A stretch of DNA of 64,000 nucleotides from Nocardiopsis sp. JB363. Lineage in GTDB: Bacteria; Actinomycetota; Actinomycetes; Streptosporangiales; Streptosporangiaceae. Where the stretch lies: assembly GCF_900143625.1 (NCBI RefSeq), contig NZ_FRFF01000125.1, positions 29,320-93,319 of the forward strand, in the 5' to 3' direction. Every line of letters starts with the position of its first letter. Positions within the stretch are counted from its first letter, which is position 1. This document shows, in pieces, positions 1 through 9,908 of the stretch. The translations under genes were made by a program, and so were the position numbers. The notes below the pieces were generated by a model. The model saw only the letters and a list, made by a program, of their open reading frames with translations. It was not told where the DNA came from and searched no databases.

Positions 1-1260
1 AACAACCACCACAACGACGACGACGATTTCGGTAGCGGTCGCCGGCGCGGTCGGCGTCGGGATCGACGGGATCGTCGAGGTCGCGGCGGTACCCAGGACA
101 CCGAGCCGGTCATCGGCGAGGACGACGTGCTGCTGCCGGTCGCGGGCATCCTGGACATCCTGGACAACTACGCGTTCGTCCGCACCACGGGCTACCTGCC
201 CGGGCAGAGCGACGTGTACGTGTCCCTGGCCCAGGTCCGCAAGTACGGCCTGCGCAAGGGCGACCACATCATCGGTGCGGTTCGTCAGCCCCGCGACGGT
301 GAGCGGCGCGAGAAGTTCAACGCCCTGGTGCGTCTGGACTCGGTCAACAACATGTCCTCGGACCAGGCCAAGGGGCGCCAGGAGTTCTCCAAGCTCGTCC
401 CGCTCTACCCGCAGGAGCGCCTGCGGCTGGAGACCGAGTCGAACGTGCTGACCACGCGGATCATAGATCTGGTCGCCCCGATCGGTAAGGGCCAGCGTGG
501 TCTGATCGTCTCTCCGCCCAAGGCCGGTAAGACGATGGTGATGCAGTCGATCGCCAACGCCATCTCCGAGAACAACCCGGAGTGCTACCTGATGGTGATC
601 CTCGTGGACGAACGTCCCGAGGAGGTCACCGACATGCAGCGCACGGTCAAGGGCGAGGTCATCCACTCGACCTTCGACCGCCCGGCCGAGGACCACACGG
701 TCGTCGCGGACCTGGCGATCGAGCGGGCCAAGCGTCTCGTGGAGATGGGCATGGACGTGGTCGTCCTGCTCGACTCCATCACCCGTCTGGGCCGCGCCTA
801 CAACCTGGCCGCTCCCGCCAGCGGGCGCATCATGTCCGGTGGTGTGGACTCCACCGCCCTGTACCCGCCGAAGCGTTTCTTCGGTGCGGCGCGCAACATC
901 GAGGGCGGCGGTTCGCTGACCATCCTGGCCACCGCGTTGGTCGAGACGGGTTCGCGCGCCGACGAGGTGATCTTCGAGGAGTTCAAGGGCACCGGCAACA
1001 TGGAGCTCAAGCTCAACCGGTCTCTGGCGGACAAGCGGATCTTCCCGGCCGTGGACGTGGACGCCTCCAGCACCCGTAAGGAGGAGATCCTGATGTCGGC
1101 CGAGGAGCTGAGCGTCGTGTGGAAGCTCCGTCGGGTGCTGCACGCCCTGGACACGCAACAGGCGATCGAGTTGCTCCTGGACAAGATGAAGGAGTCCAAG
1201 AGCAACGCGGAGTTCCTCATGCAGATCCAGAAGACCACGGTGGGGCCCGAGCGCTCCTGA
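1..1260 (+). CDS. rho: Transcription termination factor Rho (5'-truncated by window edge)
   Basis: Hexameric RNA-dependent ATPase that terminates transcription. The frame is open from base 1, so the start codon lies upstream of the window; a GTG at 127 is internal. The first ~30 visible residues are rich in Asn, Asp, Arg and Gly, the tail of the long N-terminal insert typical of actinobacterial Rho. Next come the RNA-binding cold-shock-like domain ([13 protein letters not shown]...) and the ATPase domain. The P-loop PPKAGKT is encoded near 511-534, the Walker B stretch [16 protein letters not shown] near 756-800, and the Q/R-loop region follows ([20 protein letters not shown]). The C-terminus is complete and is followed by a strong hairpin. 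Confidence 0.97.
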   Translation, partial: NNHHNDDDDFGSGRRRGRRRDRRDRRGRGGTQDTEPVIGEDDVLLPVAGILDILDNYAFVRTTGYLPGQSDVYVSLAQVRKYGLRKGDHIIGAVRQPRDGERREKFNALVRLDSVNNMSSDQAKGRQEFSKLVPLYPQERLRLETESNVLTTRIIDLVAPIGKGQRGLIVSPPKAGKTMVMQSIANAISENNPECYLMVILVDERPEEVTDMQRTVKGEVIHSTFDRPAEDHTVVADLAIERAKRLVEMGMDVVVLLDSITRLGRAYNLAAPASGRIMSGGVDSTALYPPKRFFGAARNIEGGGSLTILATALVETGSRADEVIFEEFKGTGNMELKLNRSLADKRIFPAVDVDASSTRKEEILMSAEELSVVWKLRRVLHALDTQQAIELLLDKMKESKSNAEFLMQIQKTTVGPERS

Positions 1261-1308
1261 CACATGCGGCGCCCATCCTCCACGGGTGGGTCGCCGGGAT
1301 CGATCGGC

Positions 1309-1343
1309 AGGCCCCCTCCCCGGGTTCGGGGAGGGGGCCTTTC
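1309..1343 (+). terminator. Intrinsic terminator after rho
   Basis: A perfect GC-rich stem (ggccccctcccc at 1310-1321 with ggggagggggcc at 1328-1339, extended by one A-T pair) closes a 6-nt loop and is followed by TTT. It sits about 50 bases after the rho stop. Confidence 0.8.
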
Positions 1344-1501
1344 GCGTGTCTGGGGGAGGCCGTTCGGGTTCTTCTTTCGATATGCGGAACCCGAATATCA
1401 CTACTGTGTTGCAGATCACAGAGGGGGGATGGTGGGGGCGCTCCGGCGGATTTAGTGTCGCGCCACCCGAGTGCACATCTCGTATCAGGGAGCCGTCTGG
1501 A

Positions 1502-3322
1502 ATGGACAACCTCGCCCTGCTCAGTCTCCTCGCGCTCACCCCGATCCTCGTGGTCGGCGTCCTGCTCGTCGGGTTCCGTCTGCCCGCCATGTACGCGATG
1601 CCCGCCGGGTACGTCGTCGTGGTCGGCATCGCGGTCCTGTTCTGGCAGACCGACTGGATGGCCGTCGCCGCCTCCACCCTCCAAGGCCTGATCCTCGCCG
1701 CGGGCCTGCTCTACATCATCTTCGGCGCGTTGCTCCTGCTCTCCACCCTCACCAAGAGCGGCGCCGTGGCCACCATCCGCGCCACCTTCACCGACATCAC
1801 CCCCGATCGGCGCGTCCAAGCGGTCATCATCGGCTGGCTGTTCGGCAGTTTCATCGAGGGCGCCTCCGGGTTCGGTACCCCCGCCGCGGTGGTCGCCCCG
1901 CTCCTGCTCGCCCTCGGCTTCCCCGCCATGGCCGCCGTCATGGTCGGGTTGGTCATCCAGAGCACACCGGTCAGCTTCGGAGCGGTCGGCACCCCGATCC
2001 TCGTGGGTGTCACCGGTGGCCTGGAAGGCTCGGAACAGGTCGCGGAGCGCGCCTCCGTACTCGGCCTCACCCTTCCCGAGTTCGTCACCACCATCGGCTT
2101 CCAGACCGTGCTCCTGCACGCCGTCGCGGGAACCCTCATCCCCCTCTTTCTCTGCTGCATGCTCTGCGGCTTCTACGGGGAGAACCGGCGCTTCTCCGAC
2201 GGTTTCGGCGTCTGGAAGTTCGCCCTGTTCAGCGCCTTCGCGATGACGATTCCGTCGGTCCTGTACAACTACTTCCTCGGGGTCGAGTTCACCAGCCTGC
2301 TGGGCGGCCTCACCGGCCTGATCATCGTCGTGCTCGCCGCCCGCAAGGGCTTCCTGATGCCGAAGAAGATCTGGGACTTCCCGCCACGGGAGGACTGGCT
2401 CGCCCGCTGGACCGGCAAGCTGGAGGCCGACAACGGCGAGGAGGTGGTCGGGCGCCGGATGGGTCTGCTCCAGGCCTGGGCGCCCTACCTGTTGGTCGCC
2501 GCCATCCTGGTGGGCTCCCGCACGATCGCCCCCGTCCAGGAGTGGTTGGCCGGCATCACCATCGGTTCCGACGACATCCTCGGCACCTCCATCGCCCAGG
2601 CCGTCGAACCCCTCTACTCGCCCGGGGCGACCTTCATCCTGGTCTGCCTCATCACCTACGGACTGCACCGAATGAAGGGCGCGGAGATCCTCGCCTCCTG
2701 GAAGATGGCCGGTTCCCAGCTCGCCGGCGCCGCCGTCGCCCTGCTGTTCGCCGTGCCGCTCGTCCGGGTCTTCATCAACACCGGAGCGGGCTTCGGGGAC
2801 ACCACCCTGGACAGCATGCCGTTGACCCTGGCGTTCGGCGCCGCGGAACTCGGTGGAAGCGCGTGGCCGCTCTACGCCCCGTGGATCGGCGCCCTGGGCG
2901 CCTTCGTCGCCGGTTCCAACACCGTCTCCAACCTGATGTTCTCCCTCTTCCAGTTCTCCACCGCCGAACACATCGGGGTCCCACCGGAGACCGTCGTGGC
3001 CACCCAGGCCGTCGGCGGCGCGGCCGGAAACATGATCACGGTGCACAACATCGTGGCCGCGTCCGCCGTGGTCGGTCTGGTCGGCCGTGAGGGCGACCTC
3101 ATCCGCCAGACGATCATCCCGCTGACCTATTACGCGCTCCTGGCCGGATCGGTGAGCTATGTGTTCATCTACGGGTTCGGAACCAACGCGGGCACGGCCG
3201 TACTCGCCCTGCTCCTGGCCACTCTGGCCGGCCTGGTCCTGCTCCTGCGCCGGGTGGACGCGAACAAACCATTGCCCAGTACGATGCGCGACGCCGAGCG
3301 CCCGAAGGGAGGTCGGGAATAG
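1502..3322 (+). CDS. lldP: L-lactate permease (LctP/LldP family)
   Basis: A 606-residue polytopic membrane protein of the lactate permease family, which takes up lactate and related 2-hydroxy acids with protons. Long hydrophobic segments span almost the whole length. The family-typical region [21 protein letters not shown] lies around residues 115-135, followed by [13 protein letters not shown] second glycine-rich stretch ([24 protein letters not shown]) lies near residue 460. ATG 1502 is chosen because it follows AGGGAG-like purines at ~1487 and begins with a hydrophobic first helix; upstream in-frame residues look non-coding. It is monocistronic. No lactate dehydrogenase gene is adjacent, so the exact substrate is inferred from the family. 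Confidence 0.93.
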   Translation: MDNLALLSLLALTPILVVGVLLVGFRLPAMYAMPAGYVVVVGIAVLFWQTDWMAVAASTLQGLILAAGLLYIIFGALLLLSTLTKSGAVATIRATFTDITPDRRVQAVIIGWLFGSFIEGASGFGTPAAVVAPLLLALGFPAMAAVMVGLVIQSTPVSFGAVGTPILVGVTGGLEGSEQVAERASVLGLTLPEFVTTIGFQTVLLHAVAGTLIPLFLCCMLCGFYGENRRFSDGFGVWKFALFSAFAMTIPSVLYNYFLGVEFTSLLGGLTGLIIVVLAARKGFLMPKKIWDFPPREDWLARWTGKLEADNGEEVVGRRMGLLQAWAPYLLVAAILVGSRTIAPVQEWLAGITIGSDDILGTSIAQAVEPLYSPGATFILVCLITYGLHRMKGAEILASWKMAGSQLAGAAVALLFAVPLVRVFINTGAGFGDTTLDSMPLTLAFGAAELGGSAWPLYAPWIGALGAFVAGSNTVSNLMFSLFQFSTAEHIGVPPETVVATQAVGGAAGNMITVHNIVAASAVVGLVGREGDLIRQTIIPLTYYALLAGSVSYVFIYGFGTNAGTAVLALLLATLAGLVLLLRRVDANKPLPSTMRDAERPKGGRE

Positions 3323-3379
3323 GTACTGGTCCCGGCATGGTTATCGGTCTGGCAAACTGGTAGTGAGGGCAGGTCCGTC

Positions 3380-3395
3380 CTCCCGTCATCGGGAG
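3380..3395 (+). terminator. Short hairpin after lactate permease gene
   Basis: ctcccg-tcat-cgggag, a perfect 6-bp stem 57 bases after the permease stop. There is no U-run, so it is a weak terminator candidate or part of the rpmE leader. Confidence 0.3.
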
Positions 3396-3520
3396 AGCAC
3401 GCCACCCGATCACCTGGATCGCCACGGCACCGGTTCGCGCATGGTTTCGACACCGCTCCACCTCTGACGGTGGCGCTGTGCTCATGCGTCCGGCGGCCGC
3501 GCACTGACAAGGAGACACAC

Positions 3521-3730
3521 ATGCAGGCAGACATCCACCCGGAATACGCTGCGACCGAGGTGACCTGCACCTGCGGCGCCCACTTCATCACCCGCAGCAC
3601 GCTGCCCGAGGGCAAGCTGCGCGCCGACGTGTGCTCCGAGTGCCACCCCTTCTACACCGGCAAGCAGAAGATCCTCGACACCGGTGGTCGGGTCGCCCGC
3701 TTCGAGAAGCGCTTCGGCAAGCGCAAGTAG
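3521..3730 (+). CDS. rpmE: 50S ribosomal protein L31 (zinc-binding, C+ type)
   Basis: A 69-residue large-subunit ribosomal protein. The four zinc-ligand cysteines of the C+ form are present as C16-T-C18 and C38-S-E-C41, followed by HPFYTGKQK. Actinobacteria often also carry a cysteine-free paralogue used under zinc limitation, but none is in this window. ATG 3521 is fixed by an ideal ribosome site (aaggag at ~3509-3514). It lies just upstream of prfA, the order seen in many actinomycetes. No Zur-like palindrome was recognised upstream. Confidence 0.97.
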   Translation: MQADIHPEYAATEVTCTCGAHFITRSTLPEGKLRADVCSECHPFYTGKQKILDTGGRVARFEKRFGKRK

Positions 3731-3839
3731 CGCTGCCCTTCGGCCCGGTGGCGTCGCCCTGTTCGTGGGGCGCCACCGGGCCGGACGCACCCCCGCGCGG
3801 GGGAACAGCCAGGGCGGACGAGAAGACGGGAATGGGAAA

Positions 3840-4910
3840 GTGAAGCTGGACGACCTACTAGGGGAGTACTACGAGCTGGAACAACAGCTCGCCGACCCCG
3901 AGGTGCACGCGGACCCGGCCGAGGCGCGCAGGCTGGGCAAGCGCTACTCCCAGCTCACCCCGATCATCGAGGCCTACCGTCAGCTCAAATCGGTCGAGAG
4001 CGACATCGACGCCGCCCGTGAGCTGGCCGTGGAGGACTCCTCCTTCGCCGAGGAGGCCGACCGGCTGACCGAAGAGGCCGAGCAGCTCACCGAGCGTCTG
4101 CGCTTCCTCCTCGTCCCGCGCGACCCCGCCGACGACAAGAACCTCATCATGGAGGTCAAGGCCGGTGAGGGCGGTGAGGAGTCCGCCCTGTTCGCCGGCG
4201 ACCTGGTCCGCATGTACCTGCGCTACGCCGAGAGCCAGGGCTTCAAGACCGAGGTCATCGACGCCACCCACTCCGGCCTGGGCGGTTACAAGGACATCAC
4301 GATCGCCTTCAAGAACAAGGGCAACCCCGAGCCCGGCTCGGGCGTGTGGCCCATGCTCAAGTTCGAGGGCGGTGTCCACCGGGTGCAGCGCGTGCCCGTC
4401 ACCGAGTCCCAGGGCCGTATCCACACCTCCGCCGCCGGTGTCCTGGTCGTGCCCGAGGCCGAGGACATCGAGATCCAGATCCACGAGAAGGATCTGCGCA
4501 TCGATGTCTACCGCTCCTCCGGCCCCGGCGGACAGAGCGTCAACACCACCGACTCCGCGGTCCGCATCACCCACCTGCCGACCGGCATCGTCGCCTCCTG
4601 CCAGAACGAGAAGAGCCAGCTCCAGAACAAGGAGCAGGCCCTGCGTATCCTGCGCGCCCGCATCTACGCCGAGGCCCAGGCCAGCGCGGACGCCGAGGCC
4701 AGCGCCGAACGCAAGAGCCAGGTTCGTACCGTCGACCGCTCCGAGCGCGTGCGCACCTACAATTTCCCCGAGAACCGCATCTCCGACCACCGGGTCGGTT
4801 ACAAGGCCTACAACCTCGACCAGGTCCTCGACGGGGAACTCGGCGGGGTCATCAAGGCCCTGGTCGACGCGGACACCAAGGAGAGGCTCGAAGCCGCCCA
4901 GTCATCATGA
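3840..4910 (+). CDS. prfA: Peptide chain release factor 1
   Basis: A 356-residue class I release factor recognising UAA and UAG. The anticodon-mimicking PVT tripeptide appears in [14 protein letters not shown], identifying RF1 rather than RF2 (which has SPF). The catalytic GGQ is in [17 protein letters not shown]; its glutamine is the target of the methyltransferase encoded next. The N-terminal helical domain (residues ~1-100) and the conserved [12 protein letters not shown] region are intact. GTG 3840 is preferred because the protein then starts [13 protein letters not shown], the family length. The stop overlaps the prmC start as ATGA, implying translational coupling. Confidence 0.96.
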   Translation: MKLDDLLGEYYELEQQLADPEVHADPAEARRLGKRYSQLTPIIEAYRQLKSVESDIDAARELAVEDSSFAEEADRLTEEAEQLTERLRFLLVPRDPADDKNLIMEVKAGEGGEESALFAGDLVRMYLRYAESQGFKTEVIDATHSGLGGYKDITIAFKNKGNPEPGSGVWPMLKFEGGVHRVQRVPVTESQGRIHTSAAGVLVVPEAEDIEIQIHEKDLRIDVYRSSGPGGQSVNTTDSAVRITHLPTGIVASCQNEKSQLQNKEQALRILRARIYAEAQASADAEASAERKSQVRTVDRSERVRTYNFPENRISDHRVGYKAYNLDQVLDGELGGVIKALVDADTKERLEAAQSS

Positions 4911-5770
4911 ACTTCCTACTCGACGAGGTCGCCCGCGCCACTCTTCGGCTGGCCGAGGCGGGCGTGGCCTCACCCCGCACCGACGCCGAGGAACTCGCGG
5001 CGTTCGTGCACGGTGTCCGTCGAGGGGAACTCCACCTGGTCGCCGACTCCGACTTCGACGCCCGCTACTGGGAGTGCGTCGCCCGCCGAGAGGCCCGCGA
5101 ACCCCTCCAGCACATCACCGGACGCGCCTACTTCCGCTACCTCGAACTCCAGGTCGGGCCGGGTGTCTTCGTGCCCCGACCCGAGACCGAGATCATGGTG
5201 GACTGGGCGATCGAGACGCTGCGCTCCATGGACGTGGCCGACCCGCTGGTCGTGGACCTCGGTTCCGGTTCCGGGGCCATCGCCATCTCCATCGCCCAGG
5301 AGGTGCCGCGTTCGCGGGTGCACACCGTGGAACTCGACCCCGAGGCGCTGCGCTGGACCCGTCGCAACGTCGAGTCCAGCGGTCACGCCGATCGGGTGAC
5401 GGCCCACGAAGGCGACATGCGCATCGCCCTGCCCGAGCTCAACGGCCGGGTGGACCTGCTCATCAGCAACCCGCCCTACGTACCGACCCGGGAGGCGCAC
5501 GTCATCCCGCCGGAGGTGCGCGACTACGACCCGGCCCCCGCGCTGTGGTCAGGCGAGGACGGTCTGGACATGATCCGCGACCTGGAGGCGATCGGCCGTA
5601 GGCTGTTGCGTCCGGACGGGGCCATGGCCATCGAACACCATGACGGTCAGGGCATCGACATCCCCCGGCTGTTCCCCGAGGACAAGGGCTGGCGCGACGT
5701 CCTCAATCGCAAGGACATGGCGAGGCGTGACCGCTTCGTGGTCATGCGCCGAGCGAACGAGGACGATTAG
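4907..5770 (+). CDS. prmC: Release factor glutamine N5-methyltransferase
   Basis: A 287-residue SAM-dependent methyltransferase that modifies the GGQ glutamine of RF1 and RF2. An N-terminal helical recognition domain (~1-80) precedes the Rossmann domain. The SAM-binding glycine motif [16 protein letters not shown] is near residue 120 and the catalytic NPPY motif ([13 protein letters not shown]) near residue 190. The ATG overlaps the prfA stop by 4 bases, so enzyme and substrate are made together. Confidence 0.95.
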   Translation: MNFLLDEVARATLRLAEAGVASPRTDAEELAAFVHGVRRGELHLVADSDFDARYWECVARREAREPLQHITGRAYFRYLELQVGPGVFVPRPETEIMVDWAIETLRSMDVADPLVVDLGSGSGAIAISIAQEVPRSRVHTVELDPEALRWTRRNVESSGHADRVTAHEGDMRIALPELNGRVDLLISNPPYVPTREAHVIPPEVRDYDPAPALWSGEDGLDMIRDLEAIGRRLLRPDGAMAIEHHDGQGIDIPRLFPEDKGWRDVLNRKDMARRDRFVVMRRANEDD

Positions 5771-5852
5771 CCGCCCTTCGCCCCCACCCCCAACCCCACC
5801 GTCGGACCGACATCTGGCCGGTCGACCCGTACGAGATCGAGGTGAACGCAGG

Positions 5853-6686
5853 GTGAGCCGCATCTACGACTGCGCGGACGAGACCGCCCGCAAGGACGGC
5901 ATCGCCGACGCCGCGTCCGCGGTACGCCGAGGCGACCTGGTGGTACTGCCCACCGACACCGTGTACGGCATCGGTACCGACGCCTTCAGCCCGAAGGCGG
6001 TCGCCCGGCTGCTGGAGACCAAGGGGCGCGGACGGGACATGCCGCCGCCCGTGCTGGTCGGTTCGATCCGAGCCGCCACGGCTCTGGTCGACGACCTGGG
6101 CAACCACGGCCGTGACCTCATGGAGGAGTTCTGGCCGGGTCCGCTCACCCTCGTGTGCACCGCCACCCCCAGCCTGTCCTGGGACCTGGGCGACACCAAG
6201 GGCACCGTGGCCGTGCGCATGCCGATGGACCCGGTGGCCCTGGAGCTGCTGAAGGAGACCGGGCCCATGGCGGTCAGCAGCGCCAACAAGTCCGGGCAAC
6301 CGGCCGCCGCCACGGCGGGGGAGGCCATCGAACAGCTCGGTGACGAGGACGTGGCCGTCTACCTGGACGGTGGCGAGAGTGACAGCCCGGTGGCCTCCAC
6401 CATCGTCGACCTGACCTACGCGGTGCCACGGGTGCTGCGGGCGGGCGCCATCTCCATCGAGGAGCTGCGGGCGGTGTGCGGAACCGTCATCGGTGAGCTG
6501 CGCAAGGGTCGCGCCAAGCCGAAGACGGAGGAAGCGGCCGAGACGGCGGAGACGGGCACCGAGGCCGCCGAGGCCGAAACGGACCCCGGGACCGACACGT
6601 CCGAGAGTGCCGACGACACCGAGAACACCGCCGAGGCACCGTCCGCCGGCACCGAGTCCGACACGTCCGGTAGCGACAAGAACTAG
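5853..6686 (+). CDS. L-threonylcarbamoyladenylate synthase (Sua5/YwlC/YrdC family)
   Basis: A 277-residue protein making threonylcarbamoyl-AMP from threonine, bicarbonate and ATP for the t6A37 tRNA modification. The YrdC fold covers residues ~10-215, with the conserved LPTDTVYGIGTDAF motif near residue 32 and the SSANKSGQPA motif near residue 150. From about residue 218 the protein ends in a ~60-residue Glu/Thr/Ala/Ser-rich acidic tail without recognisable fold, absent from short YrdC proteins. There is no Sua5-specific second domain. GTG 5853 is used because it places the YrdC domain at the normal distance. It follows prmC by 82 bases. Confidence 0.9.
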   Translation: MSRIYDCADETARKDGIADAASAVRRGDLVVLPTDTVYGIGTDAFSPKAVARLLETKGRGRDMPPPVLVGSIRAATALVDDLGNHGRDLMEEFWPGPLTLVCTATPSLSWDLGDTKGTVAVRMPMDPVALELLKETGPMAVSSANKSGQPAAATAGEAIEQLGDEDVAVYLDGGESDSPVASTIVDLTYAVPRVLRAGAISIEELRAVCGTVIGELRKGRAKPKTEEAAETAETGTEAAEAETDPGTDTSESADDTENTAEAPSAGTESDTSGSDKN

Positions 6687-6697
6687 AGGGGCCGGCC

Positions 6698-7864
6698 GTG
6701 CGGGAGTACGCGCTCACCTTCGTCATCGCCGTCGCGGTGACCTACCTACTCGTGCCGTTGGTGCGTCGGCTGGCGATCGCCTTCGGTGCCGCGCCACCCG
6801 TGCGCGACCGTGACGTGCACACGGAACCCATTCCACGGCTGGGCGGGATCGCCATCTACGGCGGGTTCGCCGCCGCGCTGTTGATCTCCGCGCAGCTGCC
6901 GCACCTACAGAACGTGTTCGTGGCCAAGACCTGGATCGGTCTGTTGTTGGCGGGCGGACTCATCACCATCATCGGCGTCATCGACGACCGGTGGGGGATG
7001 GACGCGCTGAGCAAGCTGGCCGGGCAGACCGCCGCCGCGGGCATCCTGGTCTGGCAGGGCGTGCAGCTGCTGTGGCTGCCGTTGCCCGGCACCCAGCTGT
7101 CCCTGGGGCCCTGGCTCGGGGCGATGGTGTCGATCCTGCTCATCGTGGCGACCATCAACGCGATCAACTTCGCGGACGGGCTGGACGGCTTGGCCGCCGG
7201 CATCGTCGCGATCTCCTCGCTGGCGTTCTTCGCCTACTACTACGTGGTCGCGGTGGACCAAGGGTTCGAGCGTCAGTCCTACCCGGCGATGATCGCGATC
7301 ATCCTGGCGGGCACCTGCCTGGGGTTCCTCTGTCACAACTTCCACCCGGCCCGGGTGTTCATGGGCGACACCGGGTCGATGCTGTTGGGTCTGCTGCTCA
7401 CCTCGATCACCATCACGGTGACGGGACAGTTCGACGCCAACACCGCTCGGGAGGAGTTCAATTCCTCCGGTCTGGTCGTCTTCCTGCCGATCCTGCTGCC
7501 GCTGTTGGTGATCGCGCTGCCCTTGGCGGACATGGTGTTGGCGATCGTGCGCCGCACCCTGGCGGGCAAGTCGCCGTTCGCCCCGGACCGGGGACACCTG
7601 CACCACCGTCTGTTGGACATGGGGCACACCCACACCCGTGCGGTGCTCCTGATGTACCTGTGGGCGGGAATCGTCGCGTTCGCCGCGGTGTCGCTGTCGA
7701 TCTTCGACTCCGCGTTCATCGTCCTGTCGGTCACCGTGCTGGTGGCCACTTGTGCGGTCGGTCTCATCGCCCTTCCGCGTCTGCATCGTCGCGGACTGTT
7801 GCCTCGGATCGGACGGAAGGGTCCCCGAACGCCAACAGATCACCATCCGTCAACCGATGGATAA
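6698..7864 (+). CDS. Undecaprenyl-phosphate sugar-1-phosphate transferase (WecA/TagO/MraY family)
   Basis: A 388-residue multi-spanning membrane enzyme that transfers a sugar-1-phosphate (probably GlcNAc-1-P) from a UDP-sugar to polyprenyl phosphate, the first step of teichoic acid, arabinogalactan-linker or surface glycan synthesis. Family motifs are visible: the Mg-binding DDR pair (VIDDRWGMD), NAINFADGLDGLAAG, FMGDTGSMLLG and the histidine-rich HLHHRLLDMGHTH loop. This gene lies directly upstream of the ATP synthase operon, as in many actinomycetes. GTG 6698 is 11 bases after the preceding stop. The exact sugar cannot be read from the sequence. Confidence 0.9.
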   Translation: MREYALTFVIAVAVTYLLVPLVRRLAIAFGAAPPVRDRDVHTEPIPRLGGIAIYGGFAAALLISAQLPHLQNVFVAKTWIGLLLAGGLITIIGVIDDRWGMDALSKLAGQTAAAGILVWQGVQLLWLPLPGTQLSLGPWLGAMVSILLIVATINAINFADGLDGLAAGIVAISSLAFFAYYYVVAVDQGFERQSYPAMIAIILAGTCLGFLCHNFHPARVFMGDTGSMLLGLLLTSITITVTGQFDANTAREEFNSSGLVVFLPILLPLLVIALPLADMVLAIVRRTLAGKSPFAPDRGHLHHRLLDMGHTHTRAVLLMYLWAGIVAFAAVSLSIFDSAFIVLSVTVLVATCAVGLIALPRLHRRGLLPRIGRKGPRTPTDHHPSTDG

Positions 7865-7992
7865 AAGGGCGGTCACGTTCGGGACGGAGGTCCTGTCCGG
7901 GGGGTCGAATGTGCTCGGGCGTGAAGGTCGAGACGAGTGTGTTCAAGGTGACACAAGGCCCGAAGGCGCCGTGGAACGGGGCTTTCTCGGGG

Positions 7993-8011
7993 CGTTAAGG
8001 AGTCGTTAAGG
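7993..8011 (+). promoter_or_regulatory. 11-bp-phased direct repeat upstream of atp operon
   Basis: Two identical 8-mers cgttaagg (7993-8000 and 8004-8011) are spaced exactly 11 bp start to start, one helical turn. That is the architecture of tandem OmpR/PhoP-type response-regulator sites. The sequence itself does not match the published Streptomyces PHO box closely, so the binding protein is unknown. Confidence 0.35.
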
Positions 8012-8038
8012 CTCCCCTGTATTTCGTACTGAAAACCT

Positions 8039-8054
8039 TGTGATAGCTTTCACG
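8039..8054 (+). promoter_or_regulatory. Crp-like operator upstream of atpI
   Basis: TGTGA-TAGCTT-TCACG contains the perfect GTGA-N6-TCAC dyad recognised by actinobacterial Crp/GlxR regulators. It lies 35 bases upstream of the atpI ATG and overlaps a possible -10 (tagctt), a position suited to direct control of the ATP synthase operon. The assignment rests on motif match only. Confidence 0.5.
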
Positions 8055-8088
8055 AGCAGGTAACCACTGAACCCCACGGAGCTTCGTC

Positions 8089-8511
8089 ATGCAGGGACAC
8101 GACGCCCGGATCCTCCGAGGCGCCGCGCTTCCGAGCGCCGCGTGCGGAGCCCTGGCCATTGCGATCTCGGCTCTGCTCGCAGGTACTGCGGGAGCTCTCG
8201 GTTCGGCCCTGGCGGTGGTCATCGTCATCGCCTGTTTCGGGCTGGGGCAGTGGGCGGTCATCCTGGTCACCCGGCGTAACAAGGACCTGTTCCTTGCCGC
8301 GAACCTCATCGGCTTCGTGGTCAAGATGGGACTGCTGGGCATCCTGTTGGTGACCCTCGGAGGAAGCCCCCTCATCGCCGACCTCAGCAGTAACGCCTTC
8401 GTCTACAGCGCGCTGGCAGTGGTGCTGTCCTGGCTGGGCGGGCAGACCTGGGCCATCTCCCAGGCGAAGATCCTCCACGTTGACCCCAGTGAGAGTTCGG
8501 AGAACTCGTGA
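8089..8511 (+). CDS. atpI: ATP synthase protein I (AtpI)
   Basis: A 140-residue membrane protein with four predicted hydrophobic segments (about residues 12-32, 36-55, 70-90 and 98-118) and a short hydrophilic tail. Position at the head of the ATP synthase operon and the ATP-synt_I-like layout support AtpI, which assists c-ring assembly and Mg uptake in other bacteria. Sequence identity alone is weak in this family, so the call leans on context. ATG 8089 follows a purine-rich stretch (cacggagc). Confidence 0.75.
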   Translation: MQGHDARILRGAALPSAACGALAIAISALLAGTAGALGSALAVVIVIACFGLGQWAVILVTRRNKDLFLAANLIGFVVKMGLLGILLVTLGGSPLIADLSSNAFVYSALAVVLSWLGGQTWAISQAKILHVDPSESSENS

Positions 8512-8600
8512 TGGGGTGCCCCGCCGTGTTTCCTCGGAGCGGGCGTTATAACCTGTTCCACGGCAGGCGGAAGGCCACCTTCAAGCCGAGCCCCACATGC

Positions 8601-8606
8601 TATATT
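8601..8606 (+). promoter_or_regulatory. Possible internal -10 element (TATATT) before the atpZ-like gene
   Basis: TATATT stands out in this GC-rich region and lies 10 bases before the start of the next gene, in the 105-base gap after atpI. No clear -35 is spaced at 17; ttcaag is 15 bases upstream. It may give an extra promoter inside the operon. Confidence 0.3.
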
Positions 8607-8616
8607 CCGGAGCGAG

Positions 8617-8847
8617 ATGAGCAGCGAACCAGCCGAGAAGAAGGGCCCCGAAGCGCTACCCGCGCCACGCGAGGCCGATGGTTGGGCGCTCTTCTCCACT
8701 CTGCTTTCGGGTGTTCTCGTGTGGAGCGCGATCGGCTGGGGTGCGGACAGGCTCCTGGGTTTCCAGGCTCTCTTCCTGCCCATCGGGGCGATTCTCGGTA
8801 TGGCCGTCGCGATCTATCTGATCGTCGCCAAGACGCGTCACATCTGA
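8617..8847 (+). CDS. AtpZ-like small membrane protein (F-ATPase subunit family)
   Basis: A 76-residue protein with a polar N-terminus and a two-helix membrane hairpin (about residues 24-45 and 50-70). The glycine-spaced pattern SGVLVWSAIGWGADRLLG with a membrane-embedded Asp is typical of the AtpZ/ATPase_gene1 family, whose members act with AtpI in c-ring assembly or cation supply. GGAG at ~8608 supports ATG 8617. In many relatives the AtpZ-like gene precedes AtpI; here it follows. Confidence 0.7.
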   Translation: MSSEPAEKKGPEALPAPREADGWALFSTLLSGVLVWSAIGWGADRLLGFQALFLPIGAILGMAVAIYLIVAKTRHI

Positions 8848-8941
8848 GCACCCCCGCAGTCCCGCGTCGCCCGTTCCGCGACGACGCTAGCGGTAACAAC
8901 CATCAACGAGGCTTTCTTGCGTCACGACGAAAGGATTCGCC

Positions 8942-9784
8942 GTGAGTGCTGACGTGCGCATTCTCGCGGCCGAACCGGGTTGCCATCTCTTCGGTGACAA
9001 CGGGTGCGGGTTCGAGGCCCCCACCATCGGGATGTTCTTCCCCGAACCGTGGTTCGCCAATATCCCCGGCAGCACGGGCATCGACCTGTACCTGGTTCTG
9101 TTGCTCGTCGCGGTCGGTGCCGTCCTGCTCCTGTGGTCGTGGTTCAGCAAGAAGCTGAGCCTCGTCCCCGGCCGCAGGCAGAGCGCCGGGGAGATGCTGG
9201 TCCTGTTCATCAGGGACAACATCACCCGTCCCACCATGGGTGCCAAGGGCGACAACTTCATCCCGTTCATGACGGGCGTCTTCACCCTCATCCTGGCCAT
9301 GAACTTCACCGGGCTGATCCCCGGCATGCTGCCGGTCAACAGCAACCTCGCCTTCACCGCGATGTTCGCACTGGTCATCTACGTGATGACCATCGTGATC
9401 GGTGTCAAACACCAGGGCGGTTGGGGATACTTCCACAACAAGATCTTCCCGCCCGGGATGCCGAAGTGGATCTACGTCCTGGTCACCCCGATCGAGATTC
9501 TCTCGGTCTTCCTCATCCGCCCGGTGACGCACGCCCTGCGTCTGTTCGCGACCATGTTCGCGGGCAGCCTGCTGTTGGCCGTGTTCGCCTACGGCGGCTG
9601 GTACATGCTGAACCTTTCGGCCGAGCCGCTCCTCGCCGCGGTCTCCGTGGCCTACTCCGGTGCCGCGCTGCTCGGTTACATCGCCTTCTTCGTCTTCGAG
9701 ATCGCGATCATGTTGATCCAGGCCTTCGTGTTCACTCTGCTCGCGAGCCTGTACATCAACGAGTCGCTCGAATCGGCTCACTAA
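8942..9784 (+). CDS. atpB: ATP synthase F0 subunit a
   Basis: A 280-residue membrane subunit forming the proton half-channels against the c-ring. Five to six hydrophobic helices are visible. The essential arginine lies in the helix RPVTHALRLFATMFAGSLLL around residues 198-217. A hydrophilic N-terminal segment of ~40 residues precedes the first helix. GTG 8942 follows aaagga at ~8928. It is the first core structural gene of the Fo part. Confidence 0.96.
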   Translation: MSADVRILAAEPGCHLFGDNGCGFEAPTIGMFFPEPWFANIPGSTGIDLYLVLLLVAVGAVLLLWSWFSKKLSLVPGRRQSAGEMLVLFIRDNITRPTMGAKGDNFIPFMTGVFTLILAMNFTGLIPGMLPVNSNLAFTAMFALVIYVMTIVIGVKHQGGWGYFHNKIFPPGMPKWIYVLVTPIEILSVFLIRPVTHALRLFATMFAGSLLLAVFAYGGWYMLNLSAEPLLAAVSVAYSGAALLGYIAFFVFEIAIMLIQAFVFTLLASLYINESLESAH

Positions 9785-9908
9785 GACCCCCTCCGAGTCC
9801 CCCGGTCCCCTGGTCGGAACAGGGACGAGGAGTGCTTCAGACCCGTACAAACCGGCGAACTGACCTATTGCGTACCGCAACGCCGGACGTCGAGTAAAGG
9901 GAAACACA

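Noticed and set aside
1217..3046. Long minus-strand open frame under the lactate permease gene
   Set aside because: The translation is Gly/Asp/Glu/Arg-rich without family features, and the permease on the plus strand is well supported.
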